The notes under the pieces were generated by a model. It saw nothing but the letters and a program-made list of their open reading frames with translations, was not told the DNA's origin and did not search any database. From the NCBI GenBank assembly GCA_033764265.1, contig JANRJB010000089.1:1-14858 (forward strand): DNA of 14,858 nt, in the 5' to 3' direction. Shown here piece after piece: positions 7,101 to 14,468 of the stretch. A program made the translations under genes and the position numbers. The stretch is from VGEM01 sp033764265. Lineage in GTDB: Bacteria; Pseudomonadota; Alphaproteobacteria; Rhodospirillales; Rhodospirillaceae. The first letter of the stretch is position 1. Each line of letters starts with the position of its first letter.

Positions 7101-9422
7101 ATGAACGCAATCAAGCGCGCGCTGTTGGGAAGCTTTGTGGTCGTCGGACTTGGCCCGGAGGTCTTTGCACAGCAGCTCGGCCAAATCGAAGAGGTGGTCG
7201 TCACCGCCCGCAAACGCGAAGAACGGCTGCAGGACGTTCCCCTGGCCATCACGGCGTTTACCGCTGACCAAATGTCACTGCGTCAGGTGCGCGATCTCGC
7301 CGACATTGCCAAGTTGACGGCGGGCCTGAACTACGAAGCCTACCTGGGCGGTAACGGTACCCCGGTCATCCGTGGCGCGGCGCAGCAGCGCATCACCGAC
7401 CTCGACCAGAACGTTTCCACGTTTTTCGACGGCATCTATCTGCCTCGGCAATACGCCATCAGCCCTGGGGTCATCGGCCTCGAGCGCGTCGAGGTGGTCA
7501 AAGGACCGCAGAGTGCGCTGTACGGTCGCAACGCCTTCAGCGGCGCCATCAACTACGTCACGCGCAAGCCCGGCGACACCTGGACCGGGGCGGCCGAGGC
7601 CACGATCGGCATTTACCAGCGCTACGACATCATTGCCGACGTCGGCGGGCCGTTGGTCGAAGACCGGGTGATGGTGCGCCTCGGCGCCGGCTACAGCGAG
7701 TTCGACGGCGACGCGCGCAATGGCCATCCCAATGCTGGCGCCGATATCAGTCCTGGCTCGCCCGGGCGCGTCAATGGCTGGGAAAACAAGTCGTTCCAGG
7801 GCCGCATCGTGGTGAAGCCGGCGGAAAACCTTGAACTGGACTTTGGGGCTTACCGTTTCGAAATCTTCCAGGAAACGCCGGCCATCATCCGCGTCACGCG
7901 CACCGACCGGGACACCAATTGCGGCACGACGTTCGCCAATGGCTCGCGTGGATTGTTTTGCGGCGAGCTGCCCTGGCAGTTCAAGCCGCTGCCCGGCGGC
8001 TCGCGTCCGGTGGATGTCAACGTCGATCCGCGCGGCTTCGGCCTGAAGTCCGACAGCACGATCCTGCGCGGTCACGCGGAATGGACTCCGATCGACACAT
8101 TGAATCTGGTCTATGAGTACGGAAATGTGAAGTCCGACGCCATTACCGGTGGCTCAAGCGATCGCGACCCGGTGCTCGGCTCGATCAATTTCCTGGCGCC
8201 CACGGCGCCGCGCGGCAATCAATTCTCGGTCTCTCCGTCCGGCGACGTGAAGTACCAATCCCATGAAGTGCGGACCAGCTTCCAGCCGACCGAGCAATGG
8301 GACCTCCTGGCCGGTGGCTTGTACTCCGAGCTCAAGGACTTCGATTTCTTCCCGTTGGCGCCCGGGCTTCCGCTGCTGGGGACCCAGCCTTATGACATCA
8401 CCAGTCCGTCGTTCATCGTTCTGAGCCGCGGGCGCACCAAGGTGATTACACGGGCCGTCTTCGGCCGCATTTCGGTTCAGGCGACCGATGAACTTCGGTT
8501 GTCGGCCGAGGCACGCTATCAGGACGAGGAAAAGTCCCTCGTGAGCGGCCCGACCACGTTTAGCGCCGCGATCGCGACCCGGAACGGAAGTTGGAATCAG
8601 TTCACACCGCGCTTCACGGCCGATTACAAGTTGAGCGAAGACACCTTGCTGTACGCGACGGCGGCCCGCGGCGCCAAGGCCGGCGGTTTCAATCTGAGCG
8701 CGCTGGTGCCGGCGCAGTTTCGCTTCGACCCGGACTACAACTGGACCTACGAACTGGGCTCCAAGAACGACCTGATGGACGGTCGCCTGCGGCTCAACGG
8801 CGCCGTGTTCTACATGGACTGGGCCAACCGGCAAGTCAGCTGCTCGGCGCAAGGCAGCGCCATCGGCATTACCCCGCCCGCCGTCATCTGCAACGTCGGC
8901 AAGTCTAGCGTGAAGGGCATTGAACTGGAGTCGACGGCGGTTCTGACCGATGAGTTCACGGTTTCAGCCAGCTTGTCCTACAATGATGCCAAGTTTGCCG
9001 ACGGCGTGATCGATCAACGCATCCGCGACGTTCGCGTGTGCGACGGCACTGTCTGCCCCGCCAACGGTGACGTCAGCGGCAACCAGCTCGAGCGCATGTC
9101 GAAAGTTCAGGGCAATCTCGGCGCCGAGTGGACGCCGCCGATCAACGACGCCCTCACGGGCATCTTCGGCGTCGACACCAGCTACAAGTCCAAGCAATAC
9201 GCCGAGTCCGTGAATCTGGCCTGGCTGCCGGCGCGCTGGCTGGTTGACGCCCGCGCCGGCGTCCGGGCCGAGAACTGGGATGTGATGGCGTGGGTCAAGA
9301 ACGCTTTCGACAGCGACTACCCGGCCTCGTCGTTCGTCACCCTCGTCGCGACGGATACCCAGTACGTGCCGATCAAAGGGGCTGGGCGCACGATGGGCAT
9401 AACCGGGCGCTATCGATTTTGA
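7101..9422 (+). CDS. TonB-dependent outer-membrane receptor
   Basis: This is an outer-membrane active transporter, 773 residues from the chosen ATG, powered by TonB-ExbBD. It has a signal peptide (about 1-24, ending VFAQQ), then a TonB-box-like segment (IEEVVVTARKREERLQDVPLAITAF). The plug domain (about 45-160) includes PVIRGAAQ, FFDGIYLPR and LERVEVVKGPQSALYGRNAFSGAINYV. The 22-strand-type barrel ends in RTMGITGRYRF, with the terminal Phe needed for outer-membrane assembly. It resembles the large receptor group of sphingomonads and relatives that is often linked to plant, aromatic or steroid compounds rather than only iron, but the ligand is unknown. There are three closely spaced cysteine pairs (274/287, 581/597, 647/652), probably disulfides in extracellular loops. 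No anti-sigma signalling extension is visible. The hydrolase/DUF1838 genes follow on the same strand after 146 bases. Confidence 0.94.
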   Translation: MNAIKRALLGSFVVVGLGPEVFAQQLGQIEEVVVTARKREERLQDVPLAITAFTADQMSLRQVRDLADIAKLTAGLNYEAYLGGNGTPVIRGAAQQRITDLDQNVSTFFDGIYLPRQYAISPGVIGLERVEVVKGPQSALYGRNAFSGAINYVTRKPGDTWTGAAEATIGIYQRYDIIADVGGPLVEDRVMVRLGAGYSEFDGDARNGHPNAGADISPGSPGRVNGWENKSFQGRIVVKPAENLELDFGAYRFEIFQETPAIIRVTRTDRDTNCGTTFANGSRGLFCGELPWQFKPLPGGSRPVDVNVDPRGFGLKSDSTILRGHAEWTPIDTLNLVYEYGNVKSDAITGGSSDRDPVLGSINFLAPTAPRGNQFSVSPSGDVKYQSHEVRTSFQPTEQWDLLAGGLYSELKDFDFFPLAPGLPLLGTQPYDITSPSFIVLSRGRTKVITRAVFGRISVQATDELRLSAEARYQDEEKSLVSGPTTFSAAIATRNGSWNQFTPRFTADYKLSEDTLLYATAARGAKAGGFNLSALVPAQFRFDPDYNWTYELGSKNDLMDGRLRLNGAVFYMDWANRQVSCSAQGSAIGITPPAVICNVGKSSVKGIELESTAVLTDEFTVSASLSYNDAKFADGVIDQRIRDVRVCDGTVCPANGDVSGNQLERMSKVQGNLGAEWTPPINDALTGIFGVDTSYKSKQYAESVNLAWLPARWLVDARAGVRAENWDVMAWVKNAFDSDYPASSFVTLVATDTQYVPIKGAGRTMGITGRYRF

Positions 9423-9477
9423 AAAGGGAACTTACTTCAACGCCGCGGAGTACTGTTAGGATCGTTCAACACCGGAG

Positions 9478-9512
9478 GCGGCAGCGCAATCGCCTGACGC
9501 CCATTCTGCCGC
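9478..9512. repeat. Inverted repeat between receptor and hydrolase-like gene
   Basis: GCGGCAG (9478-9484) pairs exactly with CTGCCGC (9506-9512) across a 21-base loop. There is no T-run after it. It could be a weak attenuator or mRNA-processing hairpin that lowers expression of downstream genes relative to the receptor, or chance. The rest of the 146-base gap (9423-9568) shows no gene or clear promoter. Confidence 0.25.
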
Positions 9513-9552
9513 GCAAGCCGCTGACCGCTGGTGTGACGCGGACTCGGCAATC

Positions 9553-9559
9553 GGGAAGG
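9553..9559 (+). promoter_or_regulatory. Ribosome-binding site of the beta-lactamase-fold gene
   Basis: GGGAAGG lies 9 bases before the ATG at 9569 and only 3 bases before an in-frame ATG at 9563. This spacing favours 9569, although the two starts differ by just two residues. Confidence 0.55.
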
Positions 9560-9568
9560 TGCATGCCG

Positions 9569-10801
9569 ATGAAGCTCATTTGGACCTTTTTGGTCCTCGC
9601 CGCGTCAAGCTGTCTGGCCCTGGTGTCCCATGCGGCCGACATGCCCCCCGGGATCGCCGATCCGGACAAGGCGATCCTGGATCCCATGTACAGCGATCCG
9701 GTGCTGTTCTGGCGGTTGACCTCTGTACCCAAGAATCCGTTCGAACCGGATCCATACTTCTATTGGCCGGTCGAAGTGGTGCGCGGCGCACCGCAGCCCA
9801 TGAAATCCGCCAATGGCGCGACCACTCTGCCCAAGGCCGCTCTGGACGCGGCTGCGGACTGGGCCCAGGCGCGCAACAGCAACGCCCTTGTCGTCATCCA
9901 CAAGGGGGTCGTGCAGCGCGAGCAGTATTGGAACGGCATGGTGCCCGGCACGCTTGCCAACGGACGCGCCATCACGCGTAGTGTCACGCCGCTTCTGCTG
10001 GGCTTCGCCGTCGCCGACGGCAAGCTGACCCTTGACGATCCGATCGAGCGATTCATCACCGAGTGGGCCGGCGATCGGCGCGGGGCGATCACCGTGCGCC
10101 ATTTGGCGCAGCATGTGTCGGGCCTTGAAGTGGCCCCGATGCTTCCGGTGACGCAAGTGTACGGCAACAAGGACCTATGCCTTGCCTATTGCGGCGACGT
10201 TGTCCGCGCCGCCCTCAACTACGAGTACGTCGTTCCGCCCGGGACACGCTTTGAAGTCGCGCAGGAGAACGTGCAAATACTCGCGACCGTGATCGAGCGT
10301 GCGATGGGGATGCCCATCGCGACCTTGCTGTCGGAACGGGTGTGGAAACCGATCGGCGCCTCGGACGCGGCCCTCCAGCTCGACCGGCCGGGCGGTGTGG
10401 CGCGCATGATGTGCTGCATGCGCGCGACTCCGGCCGATTGGGCGCGGCTGGGTCAGCTGATCCTGCAGGACGGTGTTTGGAACGGGCGCCAGGTTCTGCC
10501 CGAGGGCTGGGTCGCCACCATGGCCACGCCGTCGCAGCGCAACGCGAATTTCGGTCTCGGCTTGTGGCTGGGAACGCCCTACGTCGCTAATCGCACTTAC
10601 TTCGAGGGTCAGCCGGGCGTCATTCCCCAGTCGGAGCCGTACCTGGCCGACGACGTTCGGATCATGGAGGGCGGGGGGTTCCGCACCGTCTTCATCGTGC
10701 CTTCAAGAGAACTGGTCATCCATCGTCACGGTCCGGCCGATCCCGGCTGGGATCACGCCGCGCTGGTCAACATCATCATCCGCGGCTCGACCACCAGATG
10801 A
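9569..10801 (+). CDS. Exported beta-lactamase/CubicO-fold protein, catalytic residues apparently lost
   Basis: The 410-residue product has a Sec-type signal peptide (MKLIWTFLVLAASSCLALVSHA, likely cut before ADMPPG) and then the fold of the serine beta-lactamase family (PF00144 group: class C beta-lactamases, EstB, 6-aminohexanoate-dimer hydrolase). Recognisable landmarks are SVTPLLLGFAVADGKLTLDDPIERF, ITVRHLAQHVSGLE, NVQILATVIERAMG and, near the C-terminus, GGGFRTVFIVPSRELVIHRHG. Where active members have the SxxK nucleophile-base motif, this protein reads AITR (Ala134, Arg137). Where they have the catalytic Tyr, my alignment by eye gives Val230. The gene has no frameshift, and the surrounding fold motifs are kept, so it looks like a maintained pseudoenzyme rather than a decaying gene. 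Cys-rich segments (DLCLAYCGD, MMCCM) may form disulfides. It overlaps the next gene by ATGA. An in-frame start at 9563 is equally possible. Fold is confident; loss of activity is inferred. Confidence 0.85.
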   Translation: MKLIWTFLVLAASSCLALVSHAADMPPGIADPDKAILDPMYSDPVLFWRLTSVPKNPFEPDPYFYWPVEVVRGAPQPMKSANGATTLPKAALDAAADWAQARNSNALVVIHKGVVQREQYWNGMVPGTLANGRAITRSVTPLLLGFAVADGKLTLDDPIERFITEWAGDRRGAITVRHLAQHVSGLEVAPMLPVTQVYGNKDLCLAYCGDVVRAALNYEYVVPPGTRFEVAQENVQILATVIERAMGMPIATLLSERVWKPIGASDAALQLDRPGGVARMMCCMRATPADWARLGQLILQDGVWNGRQVLPEGWVATMATPSQRNANFGLGLWLGTPYVANRTYFEGQPGVIPQSEPYLADDVRIMEGGGFRTVFIVPSRELVIHRHGPADPGWDHAALVNIIIRGSTTR

Positions 10802-11691
10802 TCCGCGTCGCCCTGATCGCCCTGTTGTGCGCGGCGGGCGTTCACGCGGCGCAGGCCCGATCGTTCTATATCGAGGGCGCGGGCGGCGTGCCGCTGGCGG
10901 TCACGGACGCCGGGGCCGTCGACGCCCCGGCAATCCTGTTCCTGCACGGCATCGGCCATGGCCGCGACAGCTTCCAGGTTCAGTTTACATCGCACCTGAC
11001 CGAAAATTATCGCCTCGTGGCGTTCGACCTGCGCGGTCACGGCATGTCCGGCAAGCCGTGGCGCGCGGCCGACTACGCCGAGGCCGCGATCTGGGCGGAG
11101 GATGTCGCGCGCGTCATGGACGCCACCGGACTCATCCGCCCGGTCGTCGTGGCCTGGTCATACGGAACCTTGGTGGCCGCGGACATGGTTCGCGTCGGCG
11201 GCGCGCCGCGGATCGCCGGCGTGGTGATGGTGAGCGCGCTCGGCGGCCTAGAAGCCCAGGCCCCACAGGGCGAAATTCCGCCCGACCTTGCGAAAGCGCG
11301 CCTGCTTCAGCCTCAACCGAGCCTTGCCGATCAGCAGGACGCGTCGCGGCTGGTCGCACGCTACCTCACCGATGGTCCCGCGCCCGCGCCATGGCGCGAC
11401 ACCACGCTGGCGCTGAACCTGATGGTGCCGCCCTATGTTCAGCCCCTGGTGCGCCAGCACGCCAGCGACAATCGCGACCTGGTCGCGCGGTTCACCATGC
11501 CGGTGTTGATCGTTCACGGTGCTAAAGACGCCGCCGTGCAGCAAGCAGCCGTGGACTCCCTGGTCCAGCGCCTGCCCAACGGTCTGGCCAGCCGCTACGA
11601 CGCGGCCGGACACACGCCGTTTGTCGAAGATGCGCCCCGGTTCAATCGCGAGCTGGCGGCGTTTGTCGAATCTGTGAGGAGCAACCAATGA
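10798..11691 (+). CDS. Exported alpha/beta-fold hydrolase
   Basis: This is a 297-residue periplasmic alpha/beta hydrolase. A short signal peptide (MIRVALIALLCAAGVHAAQA) precedes the mature domain. The oxyanion region LFLHGIGHGRDSF, the strand-turn VAFDLRGHGMSGKP, and the nucleophile elbow AWSYGT (Ser121) follow in the standard order. Asp244 (VHGAKD) and His272 (AGHTPFVEDAPRFN) complete an intact triad. The elbow starts with Ala rather than the more common Gly. The overall look is that of the esterase, enol-lactonase and haloperoxidase group; the substrate, probably an ester or lactone, cannot be named. Its start overlaps the upstream stop as ATGA with no strong ribosome-binding site, so its translation probably depends on the upstream gene. 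Its own stop overlaps the first DUF1838 gene the same way. This pairing with an apparently dead hydrolase suggests that this protein supplies the hydrolytic activity of the operon. Confidence 0.92.
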   Translation: MIRVALIALLCAAGVHAAQARSFYIEGAGGVPLAVTDAGAVDAPAILFLHGIGHGRDSFQVQFTSHLTENYRLVAFDLRGHGMSGKPWRAADYAEAAIWAEDVARVMDATGLIRPVVVAWSYGTLVAADMVRVGGAPRIAGVVMVSALGGLEAQAPQGEIPPDLAKARLLQPQPSLADQQDASRLVARYLTDGPAPAPWRDTTLALNLMVPPYVQPLVRQHASDNRDLVARFTMPVLIVHGAKDAAVQQAAVDSLVQRLPNGLASRYDAAGHTPFVEDAPRFNRELAAFVESVRSNQ

Positions 11692-12533
11692 TTGCCCGAC
11701 GTATTTTGCTTGCCGGCGTTGCTGCGGCTGCGGCGGTTCCCCGTGCCGCACACGCCGTCACGATGTCTCCGGCCGAACGGCTCGACACCATGATCCGCAT
11801 GCGCGGCGACACCACGGGCGGGGTCGTATACGGATGGCTGGATGCCGTCCGGTCCACGTTCGTCGACGGCGACATTCGACCGATGTGCCGCATGTTGGCG
11901 GCCACGGTCAGTCGCTTCGAGCGGCGCGATGACCAATACGAGGCGACCGTGCTCGAGGTTGCATACTACCTCGATCCGAAAACCAATGAGCTGCTGAAGA
12001 CGTTCCGCTTTCCAGGGGCGAGCCAAGACGTAAACGTGCCGGTGTACCGCACGGGCCCCGTCAAGGTGCGTTTCGGCATCGACTTCAGCGAATGGGAGGA
12101 ACACACGCCCGGCGAACCCGGCAAGGCGACCGCCGCGTTCGCGCCCAAATCGTCGGTTCACCTCGAGCGCAACGTCGGCTTTCCCACGATTGAGGACGGC
12201 AACCTGTTCCTGCGCACGGACGAATACGGCCGAGTGTACCCCGACAAGACCAAGCCGCCGACCGTGTTCTATCGCGAGTGGATGATCTGGCAGGCGCGGG
12301 CCGACGCTCTGCTGCAAACCCGCGCGCCCAATGTTCCCGCCACGTTTGCTTACTCGGCGCTGTCGAGCTGGCGTCCATGGATGCAGTTGGGCGACATTAA
12401 AGGTCACACCGCCGAGAACGGTCACGGCGCGAAAGCCGAGTCCATCGAAAAGATCCCCGCGATGCTGCGCGACCTGATCAAGGCGCGCGACCCGGATGTG
12501 CTCGCCGATCCGGTGCGTGCGCTCGGTCCGTGA
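11688..12533 (+). CDS. DUF1838-like exported protein, copy 1
   Basis: This is a 281-residue protein of unknown function that I assign to the DUF1838 (PF08894) family from memory of its look. The N-terminus MIARRILLAGVAAAAA is a twin-arginine-like leader, with likely cleavage after AHA (residue 23). Motifs shared with the next copy are: an opening RLDTMIRMRG, a conserved Trp (YGWLDAV), PMC (Cys67), a strand pattern LEVAYYLDPKTNELLKTF, VPVYRTGP, and near the C-terminus SWRPWMQLGDIKGHT (Trp228, Trp231, His240). No known catalytic motif is apparent. Translation is coupled to the alpha/beta hydrolase by an ATGA overlap, with GAGGAG at 11676-11681 6 bases ahead of the start. The twin-Arg leader lacks the full SRRxFLK consensus, so Sec export is an alternative. 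The tight link to a hydrolase suggests a shared periplasmic pathway. Confidence 0.82.
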   Translation: MIARRILLAGVAAAAAVPRAAHAVTMSPAERLDTMIRMRGDTTGGVVYGWLDAVRSTFVDGDIRPMCRMLAATVSRFERRDDQYEATVLEVAYYLDPKTNELLKTFRFPGASQDVNVPVYRTGPVKVRFGIDFSEWEEHTPGEPGKATAAFAPKSSVHLERNVGFPTIEDGNLFLRTDEYGRVYPDKTKPPTVFYREWMIWQARADALLQTRAPNVPATFAYSALSSWRPWMQLGDIKGHTAENGHGAKAESIEKIPAMLRDLIKARDPDVLADPVRALGP

Positions 12534-12603
12534 ATGATAGTTCCGATATTCCTGGTGTCGCGCGCCTTGTCTGGGCGTAGGCACGTCGAGTGCTTTGTTT
12601 CAA

Positions 12604-12607
12604 GGGG
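12604..12607 (+). promoter_or_regulatory. Ribosome-binding site of DUF1838 copy 2
   Basis: GGGG, within AAGGGGT, sits 5 bases before the ATG at 12613 and rules against a TTG start at 12595 that would overlap the site itself. Confidence 0.55.
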
Positions 12608-12612
12608 TAAAC

Positions 12613-13512
12613 ATGGGCACGGGTGAACTCGGCGGGCTGTCGCGGCGCGGCGTCATCGTCGCCACCGCATTGCACGCCCCATTGTTCGGCGCGACGACGG
12701 CATCTGCAAAGGATGGGACAGCCGCGCCACCGCTTGATCGGCTTGAAGCGCTCGTCAAGATGCGCGGGAGCATCGACGGCCGAGCCGGCTTCGCATGGAT
12801 CAGGGGCGTTCGCTATGCGCAAGTCGGCGGCCGCTTGGAGCCGATGTGCGGCCTGTTGAACTGCACCATGATCCGGTATCGGCGGATTTCCCCGGACTCC
12901 TTTGACCTGCGCCTGTACGAGGTGTCGTTCTACACGGACCTGGCGACGGGGCAGTACGCGCCCACGCTCAAGATGCCGTTCACCGGCAAGACCGTCGAAG
13001 TGCCCCTGTACCGCACGGGCCCCGGTCGGCACGTCGTCAAGACCGCGAACAGCGAAGTCATGTCGTGGAGCAAGACCAATACCGGAAACGAAGCGGTTGC
13101 GCGCATGATCGCGCCCGACGGGCAGATTTTCTACGATGTCGAACTGTCACAGCCGACCATCCAGGCGGACCACGTCTGGTTGACAACCGAAGCGACGACG
13201 CGTCTTGAACCGACCGATCCGGCCGACAAGCCGTGGTTCTACAAGGAACTCATCACCAATCACGGCGCCCTGAAAGAGCTGCGCGATCCGAACGTGACGC
13301 ATGTCGACTCCACGGCGTCCTATACCCTGATGATGGGGTGGCGGCCCTGGATGCAGATGGACGGTGTCGACGGGCATACCGTTGACCACGCGATCGGCGG
13401 CCGCGTCTGGCGCCTGGATGACCTGCCGACCGACATTCTCGATCACATGAAGCGCCATCACCCGGATATCGTCGGCGATCCGGGGCGCTGGCTCGACGCG
13501 GCCGTACCCTGA
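12613..13512 (+). CDS. DUF1838-like exported protein, copy 2
   Basis: The 299-residue product is a divergent paralogue of the gene before it. A twin-arginine leader (LSRRGVIVATALHAP, likely cleavage after ASA near residue 32) is followed by RLEALVKMRG, FAWIRGVRY, EPMC (Cys79), YEVSFYTDLATGQY, VPLYRTGP, and GWRPWMQMDGVDGHT (Trp243, Trp246, His255), then an acidic/basic C-terminal helix (DHMKRHHPDIVGDPGRW). All of these line up with copy 1 in the same order and spacing, so common descent by duplication is well supported, although identity outside the motifs is low. It is separated from copy 1 by 79 bases without a visible promoter or terminator. The function is unknown; no metal-binding or hydrolase signature is evident, but the invariant Cys, Trp and His are candidates for a ligand or active site. 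Confidence 0.82.
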   Translation: MGTGELGGLSRRGVIVATALHAPLFGATTASAKDGTAAPPLDRLEALVKMRGSIDGRAGFAWIRGVRYAQVGGRLEPMCGLLNCTMIRYRRISPDSFDLRLYEVSFYTDLATGQYAPTLKMPFTGKTVEVPLYRTGPGRHVVKTANSEVMSWSKTNTGNEAVARMIAPDGQIFYDVELSQPTIQADHVWLTTEATTRLEPTDPADKPWFYKELITNHGALKELRDPNVTHVDSTASYTLMMGWRPWMQMDGVDGHTVDHAIGGRVWRLDDLPTDILDHMKRHHPDIVGDPGRWLDAAVP

Positions 13513-13545
13513 ACATCTCCCCTGGGATTCCTTCAACATTCTCTT

Positions 13546-13551
13546 GAAAGG
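13546..13551 (+). promoter_or_regulatory. Ribosome-binding site of DUF1838 copy 3
   Basis: GAAAGG lies 7 bases before the ATG at 13559. The alternative TTG at 13544 overlaps this site, so the ATG is preferred and places the twin-Arg motif at residues 4-5. Confidence 0.55.
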
Positions 13552-13558
13552 TCTAGCC

Positions 13559-14434
13559 ATGTTTACCCGGCGTGGTTTTGTGTCGTCAGCGGCGGCCGCA
13601 CCCGCTGCGCTGGCAACGACGCGCTCGGCCAGGGCGCAGGATCTGGTTTCGCTGTCCCCGCCCATCAGTCGGGTGAGATCTGAGTTTCTGTACTTCGACG
13701 ATCCCGTGGCGGAATTCCGCGCCCACATGCGCATCGAGCGCGACCTGGTCGAGGACCAAGGATCAACGATCACCTGGTACCATTGGCTGGTATTCATGAT
13801 TCCCGGCGACCGCCGGCCTGAACCGCTGATGCGGTACGAAGGTATCGAGTACAGTTATTTCCGGCACCTCGGCGACAACAACTACCGGATTCACGCGCAT
13901 AACATTTCGTTCCCGCGCGACCTCAAGACCAACAAGTTCACCGACACCGTCGTCAACCCCATCACCGGCGAGCGCGTCAACGCGCCGGTCTCATTGCTGC
14001 TGCACGATCCGGGCACGATCGCCAGCCCGATCGGCTTCCGCAACGTCAACGGCGACGGCACGCCACAAGAGGTGTATCGCCAGTTCCGTATCGAGGACAA
14101 TCTGATCAAGCTCGACAGCATTCGCAGCGCGCCGCCGAACTGGCCGGCGACTCATATCGAGAACTCGTGCCAATGGGTCGATCTGGACCTGTTCGCCAAC
14201 ACCACCATCACGTCGCTTCCGGTGCACTTCTGCGGACATTATGCTTTCGAGAACTACGCGTGGCTCAAGATGCCGAAAGGCAAGGGGCACTTGTCCGGGT
14301 TCTGGGATGGCAAGAAACTCAATTCGCCGCAGGAAATTCCCAGTGAGATGCTGACCCGGATGGAGCGGGAATACCCCGAACTGCTCGCGCCGCGCTGGGG
14401 CGAGTTTGACAGACCGGTCAAGTTCAAGGTTTGA
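13559..14434 (+). CDS. DUF1838-like exported protein, copy 3 (most divergent)
   Basis: This is a 291-residue exported protein with a good twin-arginine leader (FTRRGFVSSAAAAPAAL, likely cleavage after ARA near residue 26). It matches the general DUF1838 layout: a conserved Trp (WYHWLVFM), EPLMRYEG, a strand followed by FPRDLKTNKF, a middle beta-rich region, and a C-terminal YAWLKMPKGKGHLSGFW (Trp235, His244) with an EIPSEMLTRMEREYPELL helix. It departs from copies 1 and 2 in key places. The PMC cysteine is replaced by Met (Met91), VPxYRTGP is absent, and WRPWMQ is reduced to AWLKM. The GH pair is kept. This suggests a specialised role rather than redundancy. It follows copy 2 after 46 bases and precedes copy 4 by 34 bases. 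The family call is less certain than for copies 1 and 2. Confidence 0.75.
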   Translation: MFTRRGFVSSAAAAPAALATTRSARAQDLVSLSPPISRVRSEFLYFDDPVAEFRAHMRIERDLVEDQGSTITWYHWLVFMIPGDRRPEPLMRYEGIEYSYFRHLGDNNYRIHAHNISFPRDLKTNKFTDTVVNPITGERVNAPVSLLLHDPGTIASPIGFRNVNGDGTPQEVYRQFRIEDNLIKLDSIRSAPPNWPATHIENSCQWVDLDLFANTTITSLPVHFCGHYAFENYAWLKMPKGKGHLSGFWDGKKLNSPQEIPSEMLTRMEREYPELLAPRWGEFDRPVKFKV

Positions 14435-14454
14435 CAGCCGCATTCACGCCAAGC

Positions 14455-14460
14455 GAGGAA
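14455..14460 (+). promoter_or_regulatory. Ribosome-binding site of DUF1838 copy 4
   Basis: GAGGAA lies 8 bases before the ATG at 14469 and supports that start for the gene that runs off the window. Confidence 0.6.
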
Positions 14461-14468
14461 TAGATCAC

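Noticed and set aside
9290..9568. Upstream in-frame start of the beta-lactamase-fold gene inside the receptor gene
   Set aside because: It would overlap the receptor C-terminus by over 100 bases and place about 90 Arg-rich residues before a clear signal peptide.
11595..12584. 329-codon minus-strand frame opposite DUF1838 copy 1
   Set aside because: The + strand frame has a signal peptide, ribosome-binding site and motifs shared with its paralogues; the antisense frame has none.
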